Below, piece by piece: positions 45,752-53,600 of a DNA stretch of 64,000 bases. The notes beneath the pieces were generated by a model that saw only the letters and a program-made list of their open reading frames with translations, ran no database searches and was not told the origin of the DNA. Position 1 is the stretch's first letter, and every line of letters starts with the position of its first letter. This stretch comes from Flavobacteriales bacterium (lineage in GTDB: Bacteria > Bacteroidota > Bacteroidia > NS11-12g > UBA9320): positions 533,273-597,272 of the forward strand of contig JACJZT010000002.1 of NCBI GenBank assembly GCA_020635455.1, read 5' to 3'. Position numbers and translations under genes: made by a program.

Positions 45752-45817
45752 AAGCACTTGCGGTTTTGTTTTTTTAAGTTTAGTCCATATTTAGTCCACA
45801 TTTGTAAAGGTCTGGTA
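45752..45817 (+). repeat. 66-bp direct repeat, copy 2 (possible att site)
   Basis: Matches 44651-44716 at 65 of 66 positions without gaps. The two copies are 1101 bp apart and in the same orientation. The gap 45683-45984 holds this repeat and no other recognisable feature. Confidence 0.85.
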
Positions 45818-45984
45818 TTGAGATGGTTGTAAACTTGTCGAGCGTTACGCTGTACTTTTTTAGGGATACTCACATAACCATTTGTCATTTGTCAAAAAGT
45901 AATTAATCGGTCACAAATTATATTCTGATACGATTTTTATATCAATTAGGCTTTCAAATAAGGTTAAGTATAAAACTCTTAACT

Positions 45985-47445
45985 ATGAAAAAGGCATTAA
46001 TATTTTTTGTCGCTTATCTTTTGCTTCTTAACACTGCGTTTTCTCAAGCCGGTAAATTAGACAAGACTTTTGGAATTAATGGGGTTTCAACAATTTACCT
46101 TTACGGTAACCCAGTAGTCAAATCAATGTTGGTTCAAAAGGATGGAAAGATTGTCGTTTGTACGGATAAATATATTCTCAGATTTGAATCAGATGGTAAA
46201 TTGGATTCTACATTTGGATTTGAAGGAATAATTGTTTCAGAATATATCCTGGCTTGTATGGGACAACAGAAAGACGGTAAAATAGTGGTTTGTGGAACAA
46301 GTAAGAGTGGCTACACCTTGTCAAGGTTTGATAAAGATGGTGTGTTAGACGCAAATTTTGGTTCCGCCGGAGCTGTGTCAAGCAGTTTGAGCGAAGTGGA
46401 TGAGCCGGTTTACTTAATTGTGGAGCAGGATGATAATATTATTGTTGCCGGAACATCTGCGTATATTGCAAGTGAGCCATTGGCTTGGGGGCAACTTTTA
46501 AGGTTTGAGAAAAATGGCGAAAAGCTATTGAACAAAAAAATGTTTGAATTAGGGTATAATCACCCCTTTACCATTAGCCAGCTTCATGATGGTAGAATTT
46601 ATCTTTCCGCTCCAATTCATTATACATTAGGCCATATGAGGATGACTTTATACAACTCAAGTTTTGAACTTGACACCAGTTTTAATCATACCGGAAACTA
46701 TGTATTTACTGATAATTTATCCTTCGTTTCTTCATTGGCACAAAGAGATGGTAAAATATTACTTGGCGGAGTGTATTATTCAAAAACAACTTTAGAGTTG
46801 AAGGTTTACAGGTTTAATCCGGATGGCTACCTGGATTTAAGTTTTGGAAATTCAGGTTCACTAACGTTAGACTCAATTAAGATTAATGGCAATAAACCGG
46901 TAATGATCGAGCAACCTGATGGTAAAATAATTGTAGGCTACCAGGCAGATTTAAAAGGAGTACTTTATAGGTTTAACGTGAATGGGAATGTTGATAAGGG
47001 ATATGGAGTTGATGGTAAATCTGTAAACACTATTGTTTCTAATTTTAAAGTCGGTGCCCTGGCCTTACAAAGTGATGGAAAAATTTTAGCTGCAGGGAAC
47101 TCTCTTGGCAAGAATGGTTACGAAATTTCGGTAGCCCGATATAATCAAGATATTTTATCTTCAATTAAGAATCCATTAACTGATATTTTTTCTTTTACGG
47201 TTTATCCAAATCCGATGAAAAATAAGGTTAACATAGAATATTATTTGCCAAAAGAAGCAAAAGTTACGCTTCGGCTTGTGGACCTTCAAGGAAAAGAAGT
47301 TAAAAAAATAGTTGACAATGAGAAACAGTTCATTGGGAGCCACCGATTTGAAATTGAAATAGCTGATAAAATTCCCAAAGGAAATTACTTTTTAATTCTA
47401 TCTGCTGGCGAACAACAACAGGTGGTTAAGGTTTTCAAAGACTAA
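45985..47445 (+). CDS. Delta-60 repeat beta-propeller protein with T9SS sorting domain
   Basis: The signal peptide (ALIFFVAYLLLLNTAFSQ) is followed by delta-60 repeats, each with the form LDKTFG-NG and VQKDGKIVV: GKLDKTFGINGV, GKLDSTFGFEG, GVLDANFGSAG, GYLDLSFGNSG, and matching QxDGKI units (QKDGKIVV, QRDGKILL, QPDGKIIV, QSDGKILA). Residues ~400-486 are a type A T9SS sorting domain (FTVYPNPMKNKVNIEYYL, RLVDLQGKEVKKI, GNYFLILSAGEQQQVVKV). It is surface-exposed or released; no enzyme motif is visible. Confidence 0.88.
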   Translation: MKKALIFFVAYLLLLNTAFSQAGKLDKTFGINGVSTIYLYGNPVVKSMLVQKDGKIVVCTDKYILRFESDGKLDSTFGFEGIIVSEYILACMGQQKDGKIVVCGTSKSGYTLSRFDKDGVLDANFGSAGAVSSSLSEVDEPVYLIVEQDDNIIVAGTSAYIASEPLAWGQLLRFEKNGEKLLNKKMFELGYNHPFTISQLHDGRIYLSAPIHYTLGHMRMTLYNSSFELDTSFNHTGNYVFTDNLSFVSSLAQRDGKILLGGVYYSKTTLELKVYRFNPDGYLDLSFGNSGSLTLDSIKINGNKPVMIEQPDGKIIVGYQADLKGVLYRFNVNGNVDKGYGVDGKSVNTIVSNFKVGALALQSDGKILAAGNSLGKNGYEISVARYNQDILSSIKNPLTDIFSFTVYPNPMKNKVNIEYYLPKEAKVTLRLVDLQGKEVKKIVDNEKQFIGSHRFEIEIADKIPKGNYFLILSAGEQQQVVKVFKD

Positions 47446-47627
47446 CAGCACCTATTCAACACATTTATTGATTTTGATTTGCATATATAAGTTTTTAAAT
47501 AGGGGAATGTTTTTTGTCCCGTCCTGTAATAGGTTTACACAAATGTAGAGTTGGAAATCGAGCCTTCCAAAACCTAAATCCACATTTAATATTTGTAATT
47601 AAGTCATACTCCTGGTTAGCTATGCAA

Positions 47628-48245
47628 TCAAATCGATACACACAAACCGAAATAAATCCTGCCAATAATCCTTTCCCGAACTCTCCGTGTCAGTGCAGTA
47701 TGCTTTGAGATTACATACCCGGCATTAATTCCTCCCATGAAACTTAATTGTTTTTTAGGCTTTGAGTGCATTTCAAGGCAATAGAGCAGGTATAAGTCGT
47801 TTGGTGAACTGAAGTAGTTTGCCCTGTAATTAAAGCTGTCAAGGGCGCTTGTTTGACTTTCTTGTAGGTTCGCAAGAGAATATCGGTTAAACTGAAAACT
47901 AACCTCGTTGCGAACCCTTATTCTTGAATAATCTTTGTTCAATCCTAAGTTCACCGATCCACCTCGTTTCCGGTAAACTATCCTACTATCGTTTATTTTT
48001 AGGTCTATCTGATTAAGAGATATTGCAAAGGAACCATAAAACTTGTTGTTATAAACCTCTCCTGCCGAAAGCCTTAGCAAGGGAGTATAATTCACAAAAC
48101 CTGTAGTTAAGCTATCTGAATTGTTCTTTTTATACTCGGTTCCGGCACTTACACAAATGAAGAACTGCGTTTGAGGTTCTTTTTGCTTCTGGGCTTGAAC
48201 AAATTGAAAGGCAAAAAGGATGAATCCGAAAAAAAGTAATCGCAT
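47628..48245 (-). CDS. Exported protein of unknown function, ~205 aa
   Basis: The ATG at 48245 gives MRLLFFGFILFAFQFVQAQ, a standard signal peptide; the frame extends to 48278 but those residues would put a charged leader before it. The mature part is beta-rich with alternating hydrophobic residues (FFICVSAGTEYKKNN, LGLNKDYSRIRVRNEVSFQFNRY, GRIYFGLCVSI), which suggests a small outer-membrane beta-barrel. The last residue being hydrophobic-rich after a strand is compatible with that. No family recognised. Confidence 0.6.
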   Translation of the reverse strand: MRLLFFGFILFAFQFVQAQKQKEPQTQFFICVSAGTEYKKNNSDSLTTGFVNYTPLLRLSAGEVYNNKFYGSFAISLNQIDLKINDSRIVYRKRGGSVNLGLNKDYSRIRVRNEVSFQFNRYSLANLQESQTSALDSFNYRANYFSSPNDLYLLYCLEMHSKPKKQLSFMGGINAGYVISKHTALTRRVRERIIGRIYFGLCVSI

Positions 48246-48359
48246 CTTTAAAAGGTTTTTTTTGATAACGAGCATCAATGGTACATTATTTTCGAAGTTT
48301 TTGTTTGGATTATTTAATAAAAATCGATAAACTTATTTCAGGACGGGTCATCATTAATT

Positions 48360-48525
48360 GGCCCCATAACGGTCCGCAGGCAAGGGAGGTGGCGATTTCG
48401 GAACCATCAAACTTACTTGTAAGACGAAAGTATGATGGGAGAAGGAACTTTCCCAACCTGAAATTCCGACTTTTGAGTTGGTGCTGTTATTCGGTCGGCT
48501 TTCTATTTCGTGTTGGTTTTTCAGG
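48360..48525 (-). other. Candidate attC-like junction (minus orientation)
   Basis: Read on the minus strand, the sequence after the 153-aa gene contains CGAATAACAGCACC and, ~130 nt further, TGCGGACCGTTATGGGGCC. TGCGGACCGTTATG closely matches the right end of the junction at 52.9 kb (TGCAGACCGTTATG). The middle can fold partly (GTCGGAATTTCAGG near CCGAAATCGCC). It would be the recombination site of the minus-oriented cassette. Confidence 0.45.
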
Positions 48526-48987
48526 TTAGTCAAAATTAATTTCTACTTTTTCCTTGAGTACAGAAATATGAACAATGTCAGGTGTATTTTCTGGAGTAAG
48601 GGTAACTCTTTTATTAAGTGCATTTGAAAGCCCTACCATGTATTTTATTACTTTATAATGATCTGCAATTGTGTTAATGTCCTGTGGTGCAATATCGTTC
48701 TCGATCTCATTCTCAGAAAAGAAGTGTGTATTTAGTTGAATGTCGTCCAAAAGGACTGTTGCAGTTGAGCAATTGTCAAGCTTACCAGTCCAATAGTCAA
48801 GGACTATTTTAAGATCAACTTTGCCAACTCTAACGTCAGTGTCGTAAATATGAAAGGTCGTTTTGTAATTTTGGTTTACATATTCTGCCCAAATTTGCCA
48901 ATCTGCCTTTGTTGTGTTATGAACATAGATGTCTCTCAAAGACCCGTCGCAATAATATACTTTGTCTTTAAGTTGCTGCCAGTTCAT
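48526..48987 (-). CDS. Conserved hypothetical cassette protein, ~153 aa
   Basis: The ATG at 48987 gives MNWQQLKDKVYYCDGSLRDIYV. A -7 element TATATTTG lies on the minus strand at 49039-49046, so transcription starts inside the longer open frame (from 49041) and rules that start out. The product is a soluble acidic protein with NTTKADWQIWAEYVNQNYKTTFHIY and ADHYKVIKYMVGLSNALNKRVTLTPENT. I recall similar small hypotheticals in Bacteroidota intergenic cassettes, without known function. It is flanked by attC-like sequences on both sides. Confidence 0.7.
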   Translation of the reverse strand: MNWQQLKDKVYYCDGSLRDIYVHNTTKADWQIWAEYVNQNYKTTFHIYDTDVRVGKVDLKIVLDYWTGKLDNCSTATVLLDDIQLNTHFFSENEIENDIAPQDINTIADHYKVIKYMVGLSNALNKRVTLTPENTPDIVHISVLKEKVEINFD

Positions 48988-49061
48988 CGCGTATGTCTGT
49001 TGCGTTAATAGCATCCAAAAACAGGTTGACCTTTTTTTCAAATATACAAAGAGAGAGCTTT

Positions 49062-49177
49062 ACTAACCTGCAAAACCGAATTTCTTGAAGATTTAAAAAG
49101 CTTCTTCATCTAATACATTTGACTTAATGAAACGAATCCGTCTCCGGAACTCCGCACTTCTTGTAGCTGCAGACCGT
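49062..49177 (+). repeat. attC-like cassette junction J1, left part (interrupted by MITE)
   Basis: The segment runs from ACTAACCTGCAAAACC to GTAGCTGCAGACCGT. The inner AACCTGCA pairs with TGCAGACCGT-type sequence at its right end. Bases 49097-49177 match 52815-52898 closely (AAAGCTTC, ACATTTGACT-AATGAAACGAATCCG, CTCCGGAA, TCCGCACTTC, GTAGCTGCAGACCGT), so the two junctions are related. The right core GTTACCGGTAATGCT resumes at 49354 after the inserted element. Confidence 0.6.
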
Positions 49178-49351
49178 CAGACTGTCTAAAAACTCAGTCG
49201 CTTTTCTGAATTAATTGTTGATCACTTTAATGTTAGTATCAGCATTTATTTACTCGTTGACATTATCTTCACGACCGGATCTAATCCTATAGAAATATTA
49301 TCATTGGCGAGGTGAAAATAAAAATATAGATTTGAGTTTTAAGACAGACTG
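49178..49351 (+). mobile_element. MITE copy 1, 174 bp
   Basis: The left end CAGACTGTCTAAAAACTCAG (49178-49197) and the reverse complement of the right end at 49332-49351 agree at 17 of 20 positions, forming terminal inverted repeats. The element has no coding capacity. The flanks read GACCGT on the left and CCGTTACC on the right, so CCGT may be a 4-bp target duplication. Two further copies of identical length lie at 50534 and 53601 in the same orientation. Confidence 0.85.
49304..49334 (+). promoter_or_regulatory. Outward promoter-like motif in MITE copy 1
   Basis: TTG (49304-49306) and TAGATTTG (49327-49334) are separated by 20 nt, one more than the 19-nt consensus of Bacteroidota promoters. 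It points to the PD-(D/E)XK gene whose ATG is 58 nt downstream. Confidence 0.5.
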
Positions 49352-49392
49352 CCGTTACCGGTAATGCTAATAGAACCCCTCAAAATAAATAA

Positions 49393-49953
49393 ATGGCAAA
49401 TTTTATTGAAGAATTAGTCGGAGAGTATTATAAGACAAAAGGATATCTGGTTACTACAAACTACTGGATTCCTTTTCAAACATCTAGAAATAGGACTCTT
49501 TATGGTAAAAAGCAAAATTACCAAGCTCAAAGTTGGACTGATATAGATGTGCTTGCGAGAAACGATAAAGAAATTCTAATAATTCAAGTTAAATCAGGAA
49601 TTACCTCACGAAATGTTGCTGAAAAAATTAACTTATATTTTGAAAGGGTAATCAAATTCTTAAATGATGGGATTGCACCAGACGGAATAGGAAAAATCGA
49701 ATGGTGGACAAGGAACTGTAAAATTATAAAGATAGTTGTTTATGAAGAACAATATACTCCACCTTCTTATCTAAAAATAATGCAAGATGTTGGGATTGAA
49801 ACAAAGTTTTTTGGTGATTACTTAAAAGAAATAATAGCATATGTGCAGAATAAAAAAGGTGTGAAAGAAGAAAATTCTGTTATGAGGCTACTTCATTTCT
49901 TACATAATCAAAATATGCTTGACATAATTGAACCTACATCTCCTAAACATTAA
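49393..49953 (+). CDS. PD-(D/E)XK nuclease-like protein, 186 aa
   Basis: The 186-residue product begins MANFIEELVGEYYKTKGYLV. The region WTDIDVLARNDKEILIIQVKSG (~50-72) fits the restriction-endonuclease-like core: an Asp (DID), a strand, and QVK as the (D/E)xK position with Gln in place of Glu, as in many Mrr-like enzymes. An N-terminal Glu-rich helix is typical as well. Substrate and partner are unknown; a defence or DNA-repair role is possible. It is the first gene of the cassette between junctions J1 and J2 and has MITE copy 1 directly upstream. Confidence 0.65.
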   Translation: MANFIEELVGEYYKTKGYLVTTNYWIPFQTSRNRTLYGKKQNYQAQSWTDIDVLARNDKEILIIQVKSGITSRNVAEKINLYFERVIKFLNDGIAPDGIGKIEWWTRNCKIIKIVVYEEQYTPPSYLKIMQDVGIETKFFGDYLKEIIAYVQNKKGVKEENSVMRLLHFLHNQNMLDIIEPTSPKH

Positions 49954-50020
49954 TAGAATTGACTAATCTAAAAAAAAACGATAAATCAATCAAAGGACAT
50001 ATATAATTTTGAAATGAAGT

Positions 50021-50401
50021 ATGTTTCAAGAACCTCCAAAATATACAAGCAGTGACCATTTCTTTTTTCAAGAAGGTCAAGAACTAGAAATTGTATGTAA
50101 TGCACCTACTGGACGAGATGGGGTTTTCAAAATCATCGAGCTATGTAATGGTAAAGTTACATTGGTTTTCATAGGATATTCAAACTCTGGTGGACTATTC
50201 AACGAAATAGTAAATGGACTTCACTATGATAGAAGTCCACGAAAACTTGGCTTGCCTTATCAATTACTCAAAGATAACATTGACGCTATTGACGTATACT
50301 GGTATGCAATTCCTCCTGAAATCAATCCCAAGAAAGTTCAGTCAGAAATGCTGAAGAATTACATTGACCAAACAGGCAGATTTCCTAAATGGAACAAGTA
50401 A
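50021..50401 (+). CDS. Hypothetical cassette protein, 126 aa
   Basis: A 126-residue soluble protein (MFQEPPKYTSSDHFFFQEGQ). Recognisable pieces are CNAPTGRDGVFKIIELCNGKVTLVFIGYSNSGGLFNEIVNGLHYDR, which looks like a GIY-YIG-like strand/Gly pattern, but the family's catalytic residues are not clear, so I do not assign it. The C-terminus (IDQTGRFPKWNK) is basic. It is the second gene of the cassette, 67 nt after the nuclease-like gene, and its stop overlaps the start of the attC-like junction J2. Confidence 0.65.
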   Translation: MFQEPPKYTSSDHFFFQEGQELEIVCNAPTGRDGVFKIIELCNGKVTLVFIGYSNSGGLFNEIVNGLHYDRSPRKLGLPYQLLKDNIDAIDVYWYAIPPEINPKKVQSEMLKNYIDQTGRFPKWNK

Positions 50402-50533
50402 AGCACTACCGGTAACGGCACCTACAAAAGACGCTTATTTTATCGGTTTGGAAAGCTTCACCTTCGGTCGTAACTTTGTCTTAAAGCAATGCTTAACGTC
50501 TCCGGAAACGCGCCTGTTGTAGCTGCGGACCGT
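50402..50533 (+). repeat. attC-like cassette junction J2, left part
   Basis: AGCACTACCGGTAAC (50402-50416) is complementary at 14 of 15 positions to GTTACCGGTAATGCT at 49354-49368, the start of the same cassette, as expected when the two ends derive from one recombination site. The arms CTACAAAAGACGC and GCGCCTGTTGTAG can pair, forming a long imperfect hairpin with the right end TGCGGACCGT. MITE copy 2 follows directly. Confidence 0.65.
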
Positions 50534-50707
50534 CAGACTGTCTAAAAACTCAGTCGCTTTTCTGAATTACTTGTTGATCACTTTAATGTTAGTATCAGCA
50601 TTTATTTACTCGTTGAAATTATCTAGACGACCGGATCTAATCATATAGAAATATTATCATTGGCGAGGTGAAAATAAAAATATAGATTTGAGTTTTAAGA
50701 CAGACTG
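50534..50707 (+). mobile_element. MITE copy 2, 174 bp
   Basis: Same length and orientation as copy 1 and nearly identical in sequence; a few substitutions, no indels. The left end is CAGACTGTCTAAAAACTCAG. The flanks are GGACCGT and CCTTTAGC, so the presumed duplication is CCGT/CCTT with one difference. Confidence 0.85.
50660..50690 (+). promoter_or_regulatory. Outward promoter-like motif in MITE copy 2
   Basis: TTG (50660-50662), 20-nt spacer, TAGATTTG (50683-50690). The AIPR gene starts 70 nt downstream. Confidence 0.5.
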
Positions 50708-50760
50708 CCTTTAGCAGTAATCTTAACAGACTCACCTTCAACAATTAAAAACAATAGGAC

Positions 50761-52764
50761 ATGAACGTAGAACCAATCATCAATGCCAAATTCAAGAGAT
50801 TCCGTGAAAAAATGGAGCTTGTTAATATGGCGGACGGAGTTGCTTTTGAGCAATTTGTTAATCACACAATACTGTCAGCACATCAACCAGACGCATTTAA
50901 TGGAGACAATGAATTATTTGAAAAGGTCAACGTTGGTGGCACTAAGGACATGGGGATTGATGGAATTGCTATAAAACTTAATGGACTTTTTATACGAGAC
51001 CTTGACGAAGCAAAAGACTTGACCAAAAAGCTACCAAGACTATCTATTGAATTTATTTTTATCCAATCAAAATACAAATCAAACTTTGATAAAGGTGAGT
51101 TTAATAATTTTTCGGACGGTGTTCGAGAATTTCTTTCCGAAACCCAAAAACAACCTGTAAGTGATGAAATAAAGGAGTTAATTAAAATAAAAGACTTTTT
51201 AGTTAGTGAAAATGCAGTATTCAAATGGGAAGACAATCCATCGGTTAGGCTTTACTATGTTGTAATGGGTAAATGGCATCAAAGTCAACATCAACTTGCT
51301 CTGTCAGAAACCTTCAAAGAAGATATAATTGCATTAAACACTTACAAAAGTCCAAGTGTTCATTTTATCGATCTTGACGGCTTCAAATCAATTTTAGATT
51401 CAAATGACAACAATTTTAAAGTTGTTATTAATGCAATTGAAACAATGCCGCTAACTTCAGTTGAACTTGTGAATAATTCCTGCGTTCTTCTCTGTTATGC
51501 AAGTGAGTTGAAAAAAATACTAACGACCGAACCTGATGGGCTAATTAGAAAATCGTTATTTGATGATAACGTTAGAGATTATCAAGGAGACAATAATATA
51601 AATACAGAAATTAATGAAACAATAAATAATGAGCCACAAAAATTTGCTTTACTTAATAACGGTATTACAATTGTTTGTGAGGAATATATTCCGAGTAACA
51701 GACAAATAACCCTCAAGAATCCTCAAATTGTAAATGGCTGCCAAACCAGTCATGTTATCTTTCACAATTCAGACTCTAATGAAATTTTATCGAAAGTCCC
51801 AATTGTTATAAAACTAATTTCTACAAATGACTCTGAAATTACGAATCAAATTGTACGAGGAACCAACAGGCAGAATATTGTTTTGGATGAAGCGTTTGAA
51901 ACAACTAAAAAATTCCACAAAGATTTAGAAGAATTTATTAACGCTTTATCCGGTGACTACGAGCGGTTTTATTACGAACGGAGGTCAAAACAATATGACC
52001 ACAATCCATCAATTAGTCATTTTCAAAAACTTAGTCTGAGATTGATTTTTCAGTCCTTTGTAGGAATGTTCATAAATGAACCGCACATTTCCCACAGACA
52101 TGAATCAAAATTACTGGAAATGTATTCCAATTTGGTCTTTCAAGAACATCAATCAAAACTTCCATATTTCACATCAGCTTTATCATTCTATAAATTAGAA
52201 AAACTTTTCAGAGCTGGGACTTTGGACAAAAAATCATTATATGCATTTAGAACTCATTTACTTATGATTTTCAGAGAATTAATTGCTGGCACTAAGCCAA
52301 ATATCAATAATGAGTTAATAGTTGATGAGCATTGTCAATTAGTTCTTCAAGTTTTAAAAGACAACAAGAAAACTGCTGACAAATTTATGGAAGCTGCCAA
52401 AATATTTGAAACCTCCAGAAAATATTGGATAAATGACTTAAAGAAGGACCAATTTAGAATTAAAGATGTAAAGGAGTTTACTGACTTAGTTCTCTCAAAT
52501 ATTCGAAAGGTTAAGACAGTTAGTACAGACTTAGTGGAAGACGCAAATTTCAGATATACTGGTAAAATTGCTAAAATATTTAAAGACAAATTCGGAAGCT
52601 ATTGTGGCTTTATTGAAAGAAATCCTACGAATATTTTCTTTCATTCTTCAGCTGCAAAAGGAATTAATTTGTTTGACAAAGAAGGTAAACTTGCAACATA
52701 CAGAGTATCGACAAATCCAAAATCGGGACAATTATTAGCGGTTGAGGTTGAAGTAAATGGATAG
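50761..52764 (+). CDS. AIPR-family abortive infection protein with cold-shock-like C-terminal domain
   Basis: A 667-residue protein. The AIPR domain is recognised by KFALLNNGITIVCEEY, LKNPQIVNGCQTSHVIF and QIVRGTNRQNIVLDEAF (~297-375). The N-terminus has a nuclease-like core, GGTKDMGIDGIAI followed by EFIFIQSKYK, i.e. Asp and QxK of a PD-(D/E)XK fold. The C-terminal ~70 residues (GKIAKIFKDKFGSYCGFIE, NIFFHSSAAKG, ATYRVS, LLAVEVEV) resemble a cold-shock (OB) nucleic-acid-binding domain. AIPR proteins were linked to abortive phage resistance in lactococci and occur near restriction systems. The gene occupies a whole cassette alone, with MITE copy 2 upstream. Confidence 0.85.
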   Translation: MNVEPIINAKFKRFREKMELVNMADGVAFEQFVNHTILSAHQPDAFNGDNELFEKVNVGGTKDMGIDGIAIKLNGLFIRDLDEAKDLTKKLPRLSIEFIFIQSKYKSNFDKGEFNNFSDGVREFLSETQKQPVSDEIKELIKIKDFLVSENAVFKWEDNPSVRLYYVVMGKWHQSQHQLALSETFKEDIIALNTYKSPSVHFIDLDGFKSILDSNDNNFKVVINAIETMPLTSVELVNNSCVLLCYASELKKILTTEPDGLIRKSLFDDNVRDYQGDNNINTEINETINNEPQKFALLNNGITIVCEEYIPSNRQITLKNPQIVNGCQTSHVIFHNSDSNEILSKVPIVIKLISTNDSEITNQIVRGTNRQNIVLDEAFETTKKFHKDLEEFINALSGDYERFYYERRSKQYDHNPSISHFQKLSLRLIFQSFVGMFINEPHISHRHESKLLEMYSNLVFQEHQSKLPYFTSALSFYKLEKLFRAGTLDKKSLYAFRTHLLMIFRELIAGTKPNINNELIVDEHCQLVLQVLKDNKKTADKFMEAAKIFETSRKYWINDLKKDQFRIKDVKEFTDLVLSNIRKVKTVSTDLVEDANFRYTGKIAKIFKDKFGSYCGFIERNPTNIFFHSSAAKGINLFDKEGKLATYRVSTNPKSGQLLAVEVEVNG

Positions 52765-52771
52765 AAATACT

Positions 52772-52911
52772 ACGCCTAACAGCAGGCAAAAGAGATGGCT
52801 GCATTTTAAGTTAGGAAAGCTTCATTATCTCACATACATTTGACTAAATGAAACGAATCCGGCTCCGGAAGTCCGCACTTCATGTAGCTGCAGACCGTTA
52901 TGCCTAATGCT
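52772..52911 (+). repeat. attC-like cassette junction J3 (no MITE, empty site)
   Basis: The junction runs from GCCTAACAGCAGGC to GTAGCTGCAGACCGTTATGC. GCATAACGG-type sequence on one side and GCCTAACAG on the other are inverted. The right border reads CAGACCGTTATGCC without interruption, so this is what J1 looks like before MITE insertion. GTTATGCCTAATGCT (52897-52911) is the first part of the next cassette and pairs with sequence at 53465. Confidence 0.65.
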
Positions 52912-53451
52912 ATGAGAACGACAGTAACCATATTGACACTTTTACTTTTGACAAGTATTTCGGGACGACTTCTCGCCTGTTCTTGCATTGGACAACGGAC
53001 AGTTAAAGAAGAAGTAAAACACTCAAATGCAGTTGTTGTTGGGACGATTTTGAGCAAACAAATTATTGTACTAACCGACTCGACAATGCTTAAAATGCTC
53101 CCCAACGACACATTAAATCGAAACTTACCAATTTATAAAATGACTATTGCTCGTTACGACATTTTGGTTCATGACATTTATAAAGGAAAATTTACAACCG
53201 ACACATTGACAATTTACACAGGACTTGGCGGTGGCGACTGCGGAGTAGAGTTTGAAATAGGGAAAAAATATATTGTTTATGGGGAAAACGAAACCTATTT
53301 CGGTCAAGAAAACAATGACTTTAAATTTCCAAAAGCAAAAAAAACATTTTGGACAAACATATGCTTGCGGACAACTTTATACAACCAAGGCGAGATTACA
53401 GAAATTGAGAAGTTTGCAAAGAAAAAGAAACGCAAAACAAACAATAAATGA
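52912..53451 (+). CDS. Secreted cysteine-rich protein (netrin/TIMP-like), ~179 aa
   Basis: The ATG at 52912 (MRTTVTILTLLLLTSISGRLLACSC) is preferred since the ATG at 52900 lies in the junction's conserved end. The signal peptide ends before or at CSC; a lipoprotein anchor at Cys is possible (LLAC). The mature part (VVVGTILSK, YDILVHDIYKGKFTTDTLTIYTGLGGGDCGVEFEIGKKYIVYGENE, NICLRT) has the beta-barrel pattern and paired cysteines of the netrin-like/TIMP fold. Family members are often protease inhibitors, but a function here is not supported. It fills one cassette alone (J3-J4). Confidence 0.7.
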   Translation: MRTTVTILTLLLLTSISGRLLACSCIGQRTVKEEVKHSNAVVVGTILSKQIIVLTDSTMLKMLPNDTLNRNLPIYKMTIARYDILVHDIYKGKFTTDTLTIYTGLGGGDCGVEFEIGKKYIVYGENETYFGQENNDFKFPKAKKTFWTNICLRTTLYNQGEITEIEKFAKKKKRKTNNK

Positions 53452-53464
53452 CATCAGAAATAGA

Positions 53465-53600
53465 AGCACTTAGGCATAACAGGCGTTTGGATCAATGGCG
53501 GGTGACTTGGTTAATTGAACATTCTACCTCGCATCAACTTTTGTGGTGTATTGACAGTTTAGTGCTCCGAAATCCGCCACTGCCCCAAGCGCCAAAACGT
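53465..53600 (+). repeat. attC-like cassette junction J4, left part
   Basis: AGCACTTAGGCATAAC (53465-53480) complements GTTATGCCTAATGCT (52897-52911) with one extra base. The arms GGCGTTTGGATCAATGGCGG (53482-53501) and its partner at 53574-53593 match at 16 of 20 positions, a long imperfect stem typical of attC sites. The stem is followed by AAAACGT and MITE copy 3. Confidence 0.7.

Noticed and set aside
48278..48529. 83-codon plus-strand frame
   Set aside because: It covers an attC-like junction on the minus strand and has no motif; probably chance.
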